Notes: generated from the letters alone by a model not told the origin. Counted from the first letter of the stretch, positions 26,409 to 36,029 are shown. The stretch: 64,000 bases of DNA from Aromatoleum anaerobium (GCF_012910705.2 NZ_WTVG02000034.1:1-64000), one strand, 5' to 3'. Translations and numbers: made by a program.

Positions 26409-27638
26409 ATGGCTACCCGAGTTCTGCTGCTGACCCAGTGGTTCGATCCCGAGCCGACTTTCAAGGGCATTGTCTTTGCCCGGGAACTGGTGCGCCAAGG
26501 CTTCGAAGTCGAGGTCGTGACCGGCTTTCCGAACTATCCGGGCGGAAAGGTGTATCCGGGCTACCGGATAAAACACTTGCAGCGAGAGGAGATCGACGGC
26601 GTACACGTCACCCGCCTCCCTCTTTACCCAAGTCATGATCAAGGCGCTGTGGGGCGGGTCCTCAACTATGTCAGCTTCGGGGCTTCTTCGGCCTTGTATG
26701 GCTTGTTCGGTGCGAAGCGACCGGATGTGATCTATGCCTATCATCCCCCGTTGACGGTGGGCATTGCAGCAGTGTTGATTCGGCTGTTTCGTCGCGTTCC
26801 GGTCGTGTACGACATACAGGACATGTGGCCCGATACGCTGCGTGCGACGGGAATGTTCTCGAATCAACGCGCGTTGAAAGCCGTGTCGTGGGTTTGCGAC
26901 TGCGTTTATCGTCACGTCGACCGTCTGGTTGTGTTGTCACCGGGCTTCCGGCGTCTGCTGATCGAACGTGGCGTGCCAAAAGACAAGATCGACGTCATCT
27001 ACAACTGGTGCGCCGAAGATGCGATCGGGGTTCCAACCGGTGAAGTCCCTCCGGGATTTCCTGGCCCTCAGCACTTTCGTGTGCTCTTTGCCGGGAACAT
27101 GGGCAAGGCGCAGGCTCTCGACTCAGTGCTGGAGGCTGCGGCTTTGGTGCGCGACGTGGCGCCCACATTGCGCTTCGTGTTTCTTGGCGGCGGAGTCGAG
27201 GTAGCGCAGCTTCGACAGATTGCCAGCGATCGGCAATTGCACAATGTTGTCTTCCTGCCACCCGTGCCGATGGCAGAAGTAGGAAGCTATCTCGCGGCGG
27301 CGGATGCCCTGATGGTCCACCTGAAAAAAGACCCGCTTTTCAAAATCACAATTCCCTCGAAGACTCAGGCCTATATGGCGGCTGGCAAGCCGGTCCTGAT
27401 GGCAGTCGAGGGCGACGCAGCGGATTTGGTCAGAGAAAGCGGCTGCGGGCGGGTTTCTGATTCTGAAGATCCCCGCGCGATCGCCGATGCCGCCCTGACG
27501 CTGATGCGTGCGACATGCGAAGAGCGGGCCTTGATGGCTCGTAACGCTCGCCAGTTTTATCAGGAGAAGCTGTCCCTCAGTGTCGGCGTGAGCAGGTTCG
27601 CGTCGATTTTTCGAACCTTGGGCGCGCAGCAAGCGTAG
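26409..27638 (+). CDS. WbuB/WcaI-like GT4 glycosyltransferase, probably FucNAc transferase
   Basis: This 409-residue protein starts ATRVLLLTQWFDPEPTFKG and has FPNYPGGKVYPGYR, VYDIQDMWPDTLRATG and FKITIPSKTQAYMAAGKPVL, diagnostic of the WbuB/WcaI group. In several bacteria WbuB follows fnlABC and transfers L-FucNAc, and this gene lies 4 bases after capG. That specificity is inferred from neighbourhood. A damaged piece of a protein of this group occurs at 41420-41617. Confidence 0.85.
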   Translation: MATRVLLLTQWFDPEPTFKGIVFARELVRQGFEVEVVTGFPNYPGGKVYPGYRIKHLQREEIDGVHVTRLPLYPSHDQGAVGRVLNYVSFGASSALYGLFGAKRPDVIYAYHPPLTVGIAAVLIRLFRRVPVVYDIQDMWPDTLRATGMFSNQRALKAVSWVCDCVYRHVDRLVVLSPGFRRLLIERGVPKDKIDVIYNWCAEDAIGVPTGEVPPGFPGPQHFRVLFAGNMGKAQALDSVLEAAALVRDVAPTLRFVFLGGGVEVAQLRQIASDRQLHNVVFLPPVPMAEVGSYLAAADALMVHLKKDPLFKITIPSKTQAYMAAGKPVLMAVEGDAADLVRESGCGRVSDSEDPRAIADAALTLMRATCEERALMARNARQFYQEKLSLSVGVSRFASIFRTLGAQQA

Positions 27639-27756
27639 ATCTGGGCTTACAAACTCTTGGTATGACGTTCATCGGGTCAATACAGTGATGCTTGCTGAGA
27701 TGGGCATTCCCGAAAGCAGCCCTAAAATCCCCTCTCACATGATCGAGGGCTGAATC

Positions 27757-29055
27757 ATGCATATCGATACGCTTCGGGTAGAGAACTTCCGCTGCTTTAA
27801 GCAGGAGACGTTCGAGTTCCAGTCTGGATTCAACCTGCTTGTCGGTGTCAATGGCAGCGGCAAGACATCGCTGCTGAAGGCGATTGCAGCCGGGTTGGCA
27901 ACTCCGATCAACGGGTTGGGAAAAAGCCCACGTTGGCCGCATGCCGAGGAGGCGAACGCCCGCCTTGCCTTGATCGAACTGCAGGGGCGGGTTCGGTATG
28001 AGCGGTGTTACCCCGTGCGTATCGAGCTCGAAGGCGAAGTTTGCGGGTCTGCACGAAGTTGGTGGGTGGAACAACCCGGGCCGGCTAGCCAATCAAAATT
28101 CGAACACACGGTTTTTTCTGCAATCGCGGACGAGTCTGCCCGCATCGCTCAGGGAGGACAGGGCGCTTTGCCTCTAGCGGCGTTCTATGGAGCCGAACGG
28201 CAGTGGCGGCTGAGCGGGGTGGGCGCTGACACCGCCGTGCGGCATCAGGATTCGCGCCTGGATGCTTATGCCTCATGGTTCGATGCCGCCCTCGACATGA
28301 AAGGGCTCGAAACCTGGGTCATCGGCAAATCACTGGAACGCCTGGAAGCCGAATCGGACAGCCGCGATGTAGACAACGGCGGTGCGCTCGATGAGCTGGC
28401 GCTGGTCAACCGCGCCGTGGCGCTTGCGATACCGGGGGCGAAAGGCTTGCGGTACGACATCAAGTACCGGCGCTTGGTCCTGGAGTGGCAGGACGCCGAC
28501 CCCGTACCGTTCGAGACCCTGAGCGATGGCCAGCGCGCCTTGGCTGCACTGGTGGCCGACATCGCGCGACGCATGTGCCTGCTCAATCCCCAATTGGGGG
28601 CGCGTGTGCTGGACGAAACGCCTGGCGTGGTCCTGATCGACGAACTCGACATGCATTTGCATCCGGCGTGGCAACGCAGGGTCTGCGGCGTGCTGAAGAC
28701 TGCGTTTCCGTGCATCCAGTTCATCGCCGCCTCGCATTCGCCGCAGATCATCGGCGAGCTCGTGGCCGACGAAATCCTGCTGATGAAGGGCGGCCAGGTA
28801 GTGGGCCATCCAGAGCGGGCGCTGGGTTTGCCAAGCAGCGAAGTGCTTGCCGAGATCATGGGTACCGAACCGCAGAATACGGAGGTCGCGGCCGCACTGC
28901 GACGAATCCATCAGGCGCTGGACAACGAGCAACTCGACGTGGCCGAGCGGGAAATCGTGGCGCTGGAGTCGAAGGTCGGGGCGATTCCCGATGTGATCGA
29001 GGTGCGTAGTGAGCTCGACAGCCTGCGTTGGCTGGGCGAGGAGGACCAGCCTTGA
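27757..29055 (+). CDS. PtuA-like ATPase of a Septu-type defence pair (pair 2)
   Basis: This 432-residue ATPase has Walker A GVNGSGKT (30-37), LSDGQRALAALVADIARRM as signature region, VVLIDELDMHLHPAWQRR as Walker B, and FIAASHSPQIIGE with the switch His. It is followed by a TIGR02646-type HNH gene that begins within its stop codon. PtuA-PtuB (Septu) protects against phage, with PtuA binding ATP and assembling with the HNH nuclease. The pair lies between the WbuB-like gene and the aminotransferase gene, inside the polysaccharide operon and on the same strand. Confidence 0.85.
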   Translation: MHIDTLRVENFRCFKQETFEFQSGFNLLVGVNGSGKTSLLKAIAAGLATPINGLGKSPRWPHAEEANARLALIELQGRVRYERCYPVRIELEGEVCGSARSWWVEQPGPASQSKFEHTVFSAIADESARIAQGGQGALPLAAFYGAERQWRLSGVGADTAVRHQDSRLDAYASWFDAALDMKGLETWVIGKSLERLEAESDSRDVDNGGALDELALVNRAVALAIPGAKGLRYDIKYRRLVLEWQDADPVPFETLSDGQRALAALVADIARRMCLLNPQLGARVLDETPGVVLIDELDMHLHPAWQRRVCGVLKTAFPCIQFIAASHSPQIIGELVADEILLMKGGQVVGHPERALGLPSSEVLAEIMGTEPQNTEVAAALRRIHQALDNEQLDVAEREIVALESKVGAIPDVIEVRSELDSLRWLGEEDQP

Positions 29056-29738
29056 GATGCATCGTGAAAGGGCCGGAACCACGCGAGTTGCTGGATTGGA
29101 AGCGCCAGAATCGAGCAAGCCCGCAGAATCTGACCTACACGGGGGGCGGGTTTCCGCGTGAAGCGGTCAAGCATGCGTTGATGGTTGAACAGCATCATCT
29201 GTGCGCTTATACGATGCGCGGGCTGAAGTCTGCGGCCGATTGCCACATCGAGCATGTGTTGCCGCAGGCACGAAAAAACCCGGAAGAAACGATCGACTAC
29301 CACAATATGTTGGCCTGCTACCCAGGCAGCAACAGCAAGACGGTATGCGAGTTCGGCGCCCATGCAAAGGGCGACTACGACCCGGAACGGGGTCCGTTCT
29401 GTTCCCCATTGCACAAAGCGACACCTTCGAAGTTCAGATTCTCTGAGACGGGAGAGGTGACTGGTCGTGATGATGTGGCACAGGCAACGATCGAGGTGCT
29501 GCGGCTCAACCACCCGATCCTGGTCCATGACCGCGAAGCTGCCATTCGAGGCGGTTTGAAGCCGGGCAGACGACGGCAGTTCTCTGCAGCGGCTGCGCGG
29601 CGTCTGGCTGCCGAGGTCCGAAAGCCGGACTTCGAGGGGCGATTGCGGCCGTACTGCGAGGCGATTGCGCAGGCGGCGCTGAAGTATGCCGATAAGGAAG
29701 AGCGCAAAGCGCGCCGGCTACGTCAGCGCCGTGTTTAG
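29052..29738 (+). CDS. PtuB-like HNH endonuclease, TIGR02646 family (pair 2)
   Basis: This 228-residue protein begins MRCIVKGPEPRELLDWKRQ, the typical TIGR02646/PtuB N-terminus, read from TTG 29052 that overlaps the ATPase stop. The nuclease core is HHLCAYTM (C51), CHIEHVLPQ (H65, E67, H68) and DYHNMLACYP (N85). This is the HNH arrangement of PtuB, also found with retron Ec78. The C-terminus is Arg-rich. With the preceding ATPase it forms a probable two-gene Septu system. No reverse transcriptase or retron RNA was seen nearby. Confidence 0.85.
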   Translation: MRCIVKGPEPRELLDWKRQNRASPQNLTYTGGGFPREAVKHALMVEQHHLCAYTMRGLKSAADCHIEHVLPQARKNPEETIDYHNMLACYPGSNSKTVCEFGAHAKGDYDPERGPFCSPLHKATPSKFRFSETGEVTGRDDVAQATIEVLRLNHPILVHDREAAIRGGLKPGRRRQFSAAAARRLAAEVRKPDFEGRLRPYCEAIAQAALKYADKEERKARRLRQRRV

Positions 29739-29786
29739 CCTTCCCGAACCGAACCATCAGGAATCCAATAATCAACGCTTCTTGTC

Positions 29787-30965
29787 ATGACAGATAACGA
29801 TACCCACTTTGCCGCCCTCGTCGATTTGGTTGGCACCCTCTACGGCGGCGACCCGACGCCCTTGCATCGCCCCGTTTTCGAAGGCAACGAAAAGCAATAC
29901 CTGGTCGACTGCATCGACTCGAACTTCGTGTCCTCGGTGGGCGCGCGCGTGACCGAGTTCGAAGAGCGGATCGCCGGCTTCACCGGCGCACGGTTTGCGG
30001 TTGCCACGGTAAACGGCACGGCCGCGCTGCACGTCGCCCTGCAACTCGCCGGCGTGGAGCGGGGCGATGAGGTGATCAGCCAGGCGCTCACGTTCATCGC
30101 GACCTGCAATGCGCTCACATACGCCGGTGCCCGGCCGGTCTTTATCGACGTCGACCGGGACACCCTGGGCCTGAGTCCGCGGGCGCTGAGAACCTGGCTT
30201 GCGGCCAACGCTGTAATGCGTGACGGGCAGACCTTCAATCGGGCCACGGGCGCGCGGATCGCGGCATGTGTGCCGATGCACACGTTCGGCTTGCCTTGCC
30301 GCATCGAAGAGATCGTCGCGCTCTGTGACGAGTACGCGATACCCGTCGTGGAAGATGCCGCGGAATCGCTCGGTAGCTACGTCGGCGAACGGCATACGGG
30401 CACCTTCGGAAGGCTCGCGACGCTCAGCTTCAACGGCAACAAGATCATCACCACCGGCGGGGGCGGGATGATCGTCACCAACGATGAAGAACTGGCCAGG
30501 CGCGCCAAGCACTTGACCACGACGGCCAAGATTCCGCATCCCTACGAGTTCGAGCACGACGAAGTGGGCTACAACTACCGCCTGCCCAACGTCAATGCCG
30601 CGCTCGGCTGCGCGCAGATGGAAAAGCTGCCCGCAATGCTGACGATCAAGGCCGATGTGGCGCAGCGCTACGCGGCGTTTTGCGAACAGCATGGCCTCCG
30701 CTATGTCGGCGCGCCGCCGGGCACGCGGCCGAATTTCTGGCTGAACGCGGTCGTGCTCGACTCGCGAGCGGAACGTGATGCGCTCCTCGAATACACCAAC
30801 AGCCGGGGCGTCATGACGCGGCCGATCTGGCGTTTGATGTCTTCGTTGGAGATGTTCAAGGACTGCCAGCACGATGGGCTGGAAAACTCGCGCTGGCTCG
30901 AGGATCGCGTCGTGAATCTTCCTTCCAGCGTGCCTGAAAGCGAATTCTGGAGACTCCAGCAATGA
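29787..30965 (+). CDS. LegC/DegT-family PLP-dependent sugar aminotransferase
   Basis: This 392-residue aminotransferase of the DegT/DnrJ/EryC1 fold has VNGTAALHVALQLAG near the N-terminus, the PLP-site VVEDAAESLGS, and the Schiff-base lysine K219 in FNGNKIITTGGGG. The LegC branch installs the amino group at C4 of UDP-4-keto-6-deoxy-GlcNAc. The following gene, overlapping as ATGA, encodes the dehydratase that makes that keto sugar. The product would be a UDP-4-amino-4,6-dideoxy-GlcNAc (QuiNAc4N) type sugar. Catalytic specificity is inferred from pairing. Confidence 0.88.
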   Translation: MTDNDTHFAALVDLVGTLYGGDPTPLHRPVFEGNEKQYLVDCIDSNFVSSVGARVTEFEERIAGFTGARFAVATVNGTAALHVALQLAGVERGDEVISQALTFIATCNALTYAGARPVFIDVDRDTLGLSPRALRTWLAANAVMRDGQTFNRATGARIAACVPMHTFGLPCRIEEIVALCDEYAIPVVEDAAESLGSYVGERHTGTFGRLATLSFNGNKIITTGGGGMIVTNDEELARRAKHLTTTAKIPHPYEFEHDEVGYNYRLPNVNAALGCAQMEKLPAMLTIKADVAQRYAAFCEQHGLRYVGAPPGTRPNFWLNAVVLDSRAERDALLEYTNSRGVMTRPIWRLMSSLEMFKDCQHDGLENSRWLEDRVVNLPSSVPESEFWRLQQ

Positions 30966-32149
30966 ATGTGCTTCAACTGATCGGGCGCGAGCGCCTGTTG
31001 TTCGATACCGACCTCGCGCGCGAGGAAAAGCGCTTGACCGAGCTGGTGAAAGGCAGCCGCTTTCTGGTGATCGGCGGGGCGGGGTCGATTGGCCAGGCGG
31101 TCACGCGCGAGATCTTCAAGCGTGGGCCGCGCGTGCTGCATGTCGTCGACATCAGCGAGAACAACATGGTCGAGCTGGTGCGCGACATCCGCAGCACGCT
31201 CGGCTACATCGACGGCGACTTCCGCACTTTCGCAATCGACTGCGGCGGGCGTGAGTTCGACGCGCTGATGAACGCCGGGGACGGTTACGACTATGTGCTG
31301 AACCTGTCGGCACTCAAGCACGTGCGCAGCGAGAAGGACCCGTTCACGCTGATGCGCTTGATCGAGGTGAACGTGCTCAACACGATCGCGACCATCGCCC
31401 AGGCGCGTACCAAGGGGGCGCGCAAGTACTTTTGCGTGTCGACCGACAAGGCGGCCAACCCGGTGAACATGATGGGCGCGAGCAAGCGGATCATGGAGAT
31501 GTTCCTGATGCGCGAGAGTCTGAGCCTGCCGATTTCGACCGCGCGGTTTGCCAACGTCGCGTTTTCCGACGGTTCCTTGCTGCATGGCTTCAACCAGCGC
31601 TTTGCCAAGCGCCAGCCGATTTCGGCGCCGAACGACGTGCGCCGTTATTTCGTGACGCCGCAGGAGTCGGGCGAGCTGTGCCTGATGTCGTGCCTGCTCG
31701 GGGACAATCGCGACATCTTCTTCCCGAAGCTGAGCGAGGCGCTGCATCTGACGCGCTTTTCCGACATCGCGGTGCGCTACCTCGAATCGCTGGGTTACGA
31801 GCCGCATGAATGCGGCAGCGAGGACGAGGCGCGCGAACGCGGCGCGGAGCTGATCGCGAAGCGCAAGTGGCCGGTGTATTTCTTCGCCAGCGACACCACC
31901 GGCGAAAAGGGCTTCGAGGAGTTCTTTACCGAGCGCGAAACGCTGGACATGGCGCGTTTCGACACCGTCGGGGTGATCAAGAACGCGGCCGAGTTCGACG
32001 GCGCCCGTCTGGATCGATTCACTGCGCGCATTAACGAGATTCGCGCCCGGCCGACCTGGGACAAGGCGGAGATCGTCGCGCTCTTCAACGAGATGATCCC
32101 GGAGTTCGATCACAAGGAAACCGGCAAGTATCTGGACAACAGGATGTGA
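30962..32149 (+). CDS. UDP-GlcNAc 4,6-dehydratase, LegB-like
   Basis: This 395-residue short-chain dehydrogenase has NAD binding at GGAGSIGQ (38-45), LSALKHVRSEKDPFTL, and STDKAANPVNMMGASK with the MxxxK catalytic pair. It resembles the dehydratases that precede LegC-type aminotransferases in legionaminic acid and bacillosamine pathways. The start overlaps the aminotransferase stop (ATGA), so the two are translated together. Its C-terminal ~90 residues are longer than in capE-type enzymes. It is one of three 4,6-dehydratases in the cluster. Confidence 0.86.
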   Translation: MNVLQLIGRERLLFDTDLAREEKRLTELVKGSRFLVIGGAGSIGQAVTREIFKRGPRVLHVVDISENNMVELVRDIRSTLGYIDGDFRTFAIDCGGREFDALMNAGDGYDYVLNLSALKHVRSEKDPFTLMRLIEVNVLNTIATIAQARTKGARKYFCVSTDKAANPVNMMGASKRIMEMFLMRESLSLPISTARFANVAFSDGSLLHGFNQRFAKRQPISAPNDVRRYFVTPQESGELCLMSCLLGDNRDIFFPKLSEALHLTRFSDIAVRYLESLGYEPHECGSEDEARERGAELIAKRKWPVYFFASDTTGEKGFEEFFTERETLDMARFDTVGVIKNAAEFDGARLDRFTARINEIRARPTWDKAEIVALFNEMIPEFDHKETGKYLDNRM

Positions 32150-32150
32150 C

Positions 32151-32828
32151 ATGCAGCGAATTCTGGACATTCTTTTTTCGGGCCTGGCGTTGCTGGTGTT
32201 GTCGCCGCTTCTGGTGCCGGTGATGATCGCGCTGCGCCTGACCGGCGAGGGCGAGATCTTCTACGTGCAGCAGCGCGTCGGCCGTGGCGGCAAGTCGTTC
32301 GGCCTGTACAAGTTCGCGACGATGCTGAAGAACAGCCCCCACCTCGGCACCGGCACGGTCACGTTGAAGAACGACCCGCGCGTGCTGCCGCTGGGCAGTT
32401 TCCTGCGCAAGACGAAGATCAACGAGCTGCCGCAACTGCTCAACATCCTGTTCGGCGACATGAGCATCGTCGGCCCGCGACCGCAGACGCAACGCTGCTT
32501 CGATGCGTTTCCGCCGGCGTCGCAGGCACAGATCGTGAAGGTGCGGCCCGGGCTGTCGGGAATCGGCTCGATCGTCTTCAGGGGCGAGGAGGACATGCTG
32601 CACGCCAGCGCCGCGCCCGAGCGCTTCTACGATGAAGTGATCATGCCGTACAAGGGCAAGCTGGAAGAATGGTACGTGGCGAACCAGGGGCTGCGGACGT
32701 ATTTCGCATGTATTTTGGTGACGGTGTGGGTGGTGCTCTTTCCCTCGTCGCGCGTGGTGTGGAAAGCATTGCCAACGCTACCTAATCCTCCGCGAAATCT
32801 TGCAACCTCTATCCAATTCGAAAATTGA
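32151..32828 (+). CDS. PglC/WcaJ-type initiating phosphoglycosyl transferase
   Basis: This 225-residue monotopic membrane enzyme has an N-terminal re-entrant helix (LDILFSGLALLVLSPLLVP), VQQRVGRGGKSFGLYKF, then LRKTKINELPQLLNILFGDM and SIVGPRPQ. These are the marks of the bacterial sugar transferase family. It would transfer a sugar phosphate, likely QuiNAc4N-type, from UDP to undecaprenyl phosphate. The cluster thus has two candidate initiating enzymes, this one and the WecA-like protein at the left edge. It starts 1 base after the dehydratase stop. Confidence 0.9.
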   Translation: MQRILDILFSGLALLVLSPLLVPVMIALRLTGEGEIFYVQQRVGRGGKSFGLYKFATMLKNSPHLGTGTVTLKNDPRVLPLGSFLRKTKINELPQLLNILFGDMSIVGPRPQTQRCFDAFPPASQAQIVKVRPGLSGIGSIVFRGEEDMLHASAAPERFYDEVIMPYKGKLEEWYVANQGLRTYFACILVTVWVVLFPSSRVVWKALPTLPNPPRNLATSIQFEN

Positions 32829-32837
32829 GATGACATC

Positions 32838-33614
32838 ATGCAATTAATTTTTGATCATCGATTGATCCGACATATTATTGACGCGTCGGAAAAAGAGCAT
32901 GGGCGTTCATCGCATGCGCTACAGTTGGCGGAGAGGCTTTTGCAAAAATCGTTCGTGAAAGTGCCCTTGTGGCTTTTCGAGCGAGTTGTGGGATTTCTTT
33001 TGGCGCTGCCTATTCCCATTTACAGCTCGGCAGTGTACGGCCTTGTGACAAACATGCGCGGACTGCCTCATATGCTGGGTATGTACATCCGAGGATTGTA
33101 CTATCGGCAAAAACTCGGCTTGATGGAGCCAAACGTTTTTATTGATCAAGGTGTTTTCTTTGCATATCCGCAAGGGGTTGAGCTGAAAGAATTTAGCTAT
33201 ATCGACAAAAATGTGCTCGTGATGAGCAAGACAGCGAAGGTTGGCAGGCGTGTCCACATTGCGCCTCGTGTTTTTATCAGTGGTGGCGGTGATTTCGAAA
33301 TCGAAAACTACGCTTGCATCGCAACCAACTCAAATATCATCACCTCAACTGAGGTGCTTAAAGACGGCGCGCGATGTTCCGGGCCAATGGTAAGCGCTGA
33401 TCAACGGAAAGTTTTTCGGGGTAAGGTGCGGATCAAGAAAGATGCATTCATTGGAGCGAACGCGACCTTGTTGCCCGGGGTTACGATCGAACCGGGTACA
33501 GTAGTTGGGGCGGGGGTGACCGTGGCAAAATCGTCCGAGCCTTGGGGCATTTACGTAGGTGAGCGTGCTCAACGAGTAGGTACTCGTGAGTCGGTTCTTT
33601 GGCCCGATAACTGA
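32838..33614 (+). CDS. hexapeptide-repeat (LbH) acyltransferase
   Basis: This 258-residue protein has an N-terminal helical part (~1-90) and a left-handed beta-helix with imperfect hexapeptide repeats. These are visible as YIDKNVLVMSKTAKVGRRV, then IKKDAFIGANATLLPGVTIE and PGTVVGAGVTVAK. The terminal TVVGAGVTVAK coil is typical of LacA/CysE/WbbJ acetyltransferases. It probably O- or N-acetylates a sugar of the repeat unit. Codon use is less GC-rich than its neighbours, suggesting separate acquisition. Bases 33615-33869 hold no clear gene. Confidence 0.75.
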   Translation: MQLIFDHRLIRHIIDASEKEHGRSSHALQLAERLLQKSFVKVPLWLFERVVGFLLALPIPIYSSAVYGLVTNMRGLPHMLGMYIRGLYYRQKLGLMEPNVFIDQGVFFAYPQGVELKEFSYIDKNVLVMSKTAKVGRRVHIAPRVFISGGGDFEIENYACIATNSNIITSTEVLKDGARCSGPMVSADQRKVFRGKVRIKKDAFIGANATLLPGVTIEPGTVVGAGVTVAKSSEPWGIYVGERAQRVGTRESVLWPDN

Positions 33615-33869
33615 TACCTAGCTTTTCTTTGGCAGTGACGCTTTGTTTTGCGATGTAGATGGTGAAGGGAGAGCATTTCGTAGGCAGCCATTGAGGCAGT
33701 CGTTCGTGTGCCCACTCTGTTAGCATCACGGCCTTCGCAACTGCCGAGCCGGGGTAGTGTGTCATTGCTGCATGGATTGGGTGAGCTTGGGGCGCGCGCG
33801 CGCCGCATGCTGTCGAACGCATCGGGTCTCGTCGGGGCCGACGGTGCGGGCGGCGGTGGATCGGTTTTC

Positions 33870-35774
33870 ATGGGTCGTTGGTTCCAGCGCATGCGCTCGC
33901 GCGTGCTGGTGCTCGCCTACGACCTCGTCATGCTCGCGCTGGCGTGGGCGCTGGCGTATTGGACGCGCTTCAACCTGGCCCACGTACCTGCCGAATTCAT
34001 CGCCGAGGCCGGGCGGATGTTGCCGCTGGTGTTGCTGGTGGTGGGCTCGGTGTATTGGGGCTTCGGACTTTATCGCGGGGTGTGGCGCTTCGCGTCGCTG
34101 ACCGACCTGGCGAAGATCGTCCAGGCGGTGCTGATCGGCACCACGCTGCTGCTCGCCATCCTGTTCGTATTCAACCGCATGGCCTATGTGCCGCGGTCGC
34201 TGCCGATGCTGTTCGTGGTCTACCAGATCATGCTGCTGGCCGGCCCGCGCCTGATGTACCGCTGGGTGAAGGACCGGCGCATCGACCCCGGCACCGGTAA
34301 GCGCGTGTTGATCGTGGGCGCCGGGTCGGATGGCGAGATGCTGGTGCGGGATCTGTTGCAGGACCGCGACGCGGGCTACCTGCCCATCGCCTTCGTCGAT
34401 GATCACGACCGCCGCTTGGGACGAACCGTGCATGGCGTGCCGATTCGCGGCACCATCGACGAGCTGCCGCGGGTGGTGGATGTCTTCGGCATCGATCTGA
34501 TCCTGCTCGCCAGGCCGAACGCGACGGCAAGGCAGATGCAGCACATGGTCGATCTGTGCGAGGCCACCGGCAAGCCCTTCCGTACGGTGCCGCCGACCAA
34601 GGACCTGGTCGCCGGGCGGGTCGCGGCGGGGCAGTTGCGGCAGGTTTCGATCGAGGATTTGCTCGGGCGCGACCCGGTGTCGCTCGACTGGCCGGGGATC
34701 CGCCGCAGCCTGAGCGACCACGTGGTGCTGGTGAGCGGGGCTGGAGGTTCGATCGGTGCGGAGCTGTGCCGGCAACTGTGCCGATGCAATCCGCGCCTGC
34801 TGATTCTGATCGATCACAGCGAGTTCAACCTTTACAGCATCGAAACCGAGCTGCTGGAGCTGCCCGACGCGCCGCCGATCGTGCGCCATCTGCTCTCCGT
34901 GACCGATGTGATGGGTGTGCGGCAGGTGTTCGAGCGCTACCGGCCGCAGGTGGTGTTCCATGCCGCCGCGTACAAGCACGTGCCCTTGCTGGAAGACCAG
35001 GTGGAGGCGGCCGTGCGGAACAACGTGGTCGGCACGCAAGTGATGGCACAAGCGGCCGCGGCGTGCGCGTGCGAGCGCTTCGTGCTGATTTCCACCGACA
35101 AGGCGGTGAACCCGACCAGCGTGATGGGCGCGACCAAGCGGCTGGCCGAGCTGATCTGCCAGGCGCAGGACAGCCGCGCTGGCAGCCGCTTCATGACCGT
35201 GCGCTTCGGCAACGTGCTCGGCTCGGCCGGCAGCGTGGTGCCGCGTTTTCAGCGGCAGATCGAGCGCGGCGGCCCGGTGACGGTGACGCATCCGGACATC
35301 GAGCGCTTTTTCATGACGATTCCCGAAGCCTGCCAGTTGATCATGCAGGCGGCAGCGATCGGCGACGACGCGGATACCTTCGTGCTCGACATGGGCGAGC
35401 CGGTAAAGATCCGTTACCTGGCCGAGCAGATGATCCTGCTGTCCGGTCGCCAGCCGGGGCGCGACATCCGGATCGAATACATCGGGCTGCGCCCCGGCGA
35501 GAAGCTGTACGAGGATCTGTTCTACCCGGCGGAGATTTTCGCCGACACGCCCCACCCGCGCATCCACATCGCCCGCCAGACGCTGCCCGTCGACCGCAGG
35601 CAACTTGCATTTGCTCTGCAGGCGCTCCATGCCGCGCTGCAGGCGCGGGACCGTGATGGACTGGTGGCGGCATTGAAACACGCGGTTCCGGCGTGGGAAT
35701 GCAGCGGGGGTGAGGACTATTGCGCTTCAACAGGGCAACAAAGACATTCGGACGGGGAGTGTCTTGCAGGCTGA
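33870..35774 (+). CDS. WbpM/PglF-type membrane-bound UDP-HexNAc 4,6-dehydratase
   Basis: This ~634-residue protein has four N-terminal transmembrane helices (about 10-130), a first Rossmann-like CoA-binding-type domain with VLIVGAGSDGEMLVRDLL, and a catalytic SDR domain with GAGGSIG at 290-296. STDKAVNPTSVMGATK carries T409-D410-K411, M419 and K423. WbpM-like enzymes convert UDP-GlcNAc to UDP-4-keto-6-deoxy sugars. ATG 33870 is preferred because the membrane domain starts at once and GGTGGA precedes it; the longer frame from 33708 reads low-quality sequence. Pieces of this gene recur at 37422-37648 and 39381-39502. Confidence 0.9.
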   Translation: MGRWFQRMRSRVLVLAYDLVMLALAWALAYWTRFNLAHVPAEFIAEAGRMLPLVLLVVGSVYWGFGLYRGVWRFASLTDLAKIVQAVLIGTTLLLAILFVFNRMAYVPRSLPMLFVVYQIMLLAGPRLMYRWVKDRRIDPGTGKRVLIVGAGSDGEMLVRDLLQDRDAGYLPIAFVDDHDRRLGRTVHGVPIRGTIDELPRVVDVFGIDLILLARPNATARQMQHMVDLCEATGKPFRTVPPTKDLVAGRVAAGQLRQVSIEDLLGRDPVSLDWPGIRRSLSDHVVLVSGAGGSIGAELCRQLCRCNPRLLILIDHSEFNLYSIETELLELPDAPPIVRHLLSVTDVMGVRQVFERYRPQVVFHAAAYKHVPLLEDQVEAAVRNNVVGTQVMAQAAAACACERFVLISTDKAVNPTSVMGATKRLAELICQAQDSRAGSRFMTVRFGNVLGSAGSVVPRFQRQIERGGPVTVTHPDIERFFMTIPEACQLIMQAAAIGDDADTFVLDMGEPVKIRYLAEQMILLSGRQPGRDIRIEYIGLRPGEKLYEDLFYPAEIFADTPHPRIHIARQTLPVDRRQLAFALQALHAALQARDRDGLVAALKHAVPAWECSGGEDYCASTGQQRHSDGECLAG

Positions 35775-35778
35775 GCTG

Positions 35779-35900
35779 TACCCGGATGAACGCTCGTGCT
35801 TACCTGTTGGTTTTCTGGATGAGCGGGGCTATGCTGGGTGGCAACAGCGCCCAAACCTCTGATGCCAGCTCGTCCGGCATTATGTTTGGGCCTTCTTTTG
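35779..35900 (+). repeat. 122-bp sequence after the WbpM-like gene, repeated at 39499-39620
   Basis: This stretch, immediately downstream of the dehydratase stop, recurs at 39499-39620 with about three differences. It includes the start of an open frame from ATG 35786 to 36004 (72 residues, opening MNARAYLLVFWMSGAMLGGN), which has no recognisable family and no strong ribosome site. The frame may be a small gene or chance. The repeat helps define the mosaic region downstream. Confidence 0.8.
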
Positions 35901-36029
35901 TCGCTCTTGTGCGACGTTGCATGACAGTTTCAACTCGCGGAGGACCCCCGATGCTGCGCGCCATCGTGACAGAAGAACTCAGGCTGAGCGGGTCGAAAAT
36001 TTGAGAACAACATGAATGGAGCAGGCGCA

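Noticed and set aside
27757-29738. Retron of the Ec78 type, because of the ATPase/HNH pair
   Set aside because: No reverse transcriptase gene or retron RNA is visible in the neighbourhood, so plain Septu-like is the simpler reading.
35786-36004. A 72-residue gene after the WbpM-like gene, or a minus-strand transposase piece in the same place
   Set aside because: Neither frame shows a family, and the differences between the two repeat copies do not favour either frame, so it is described only as a repeat.
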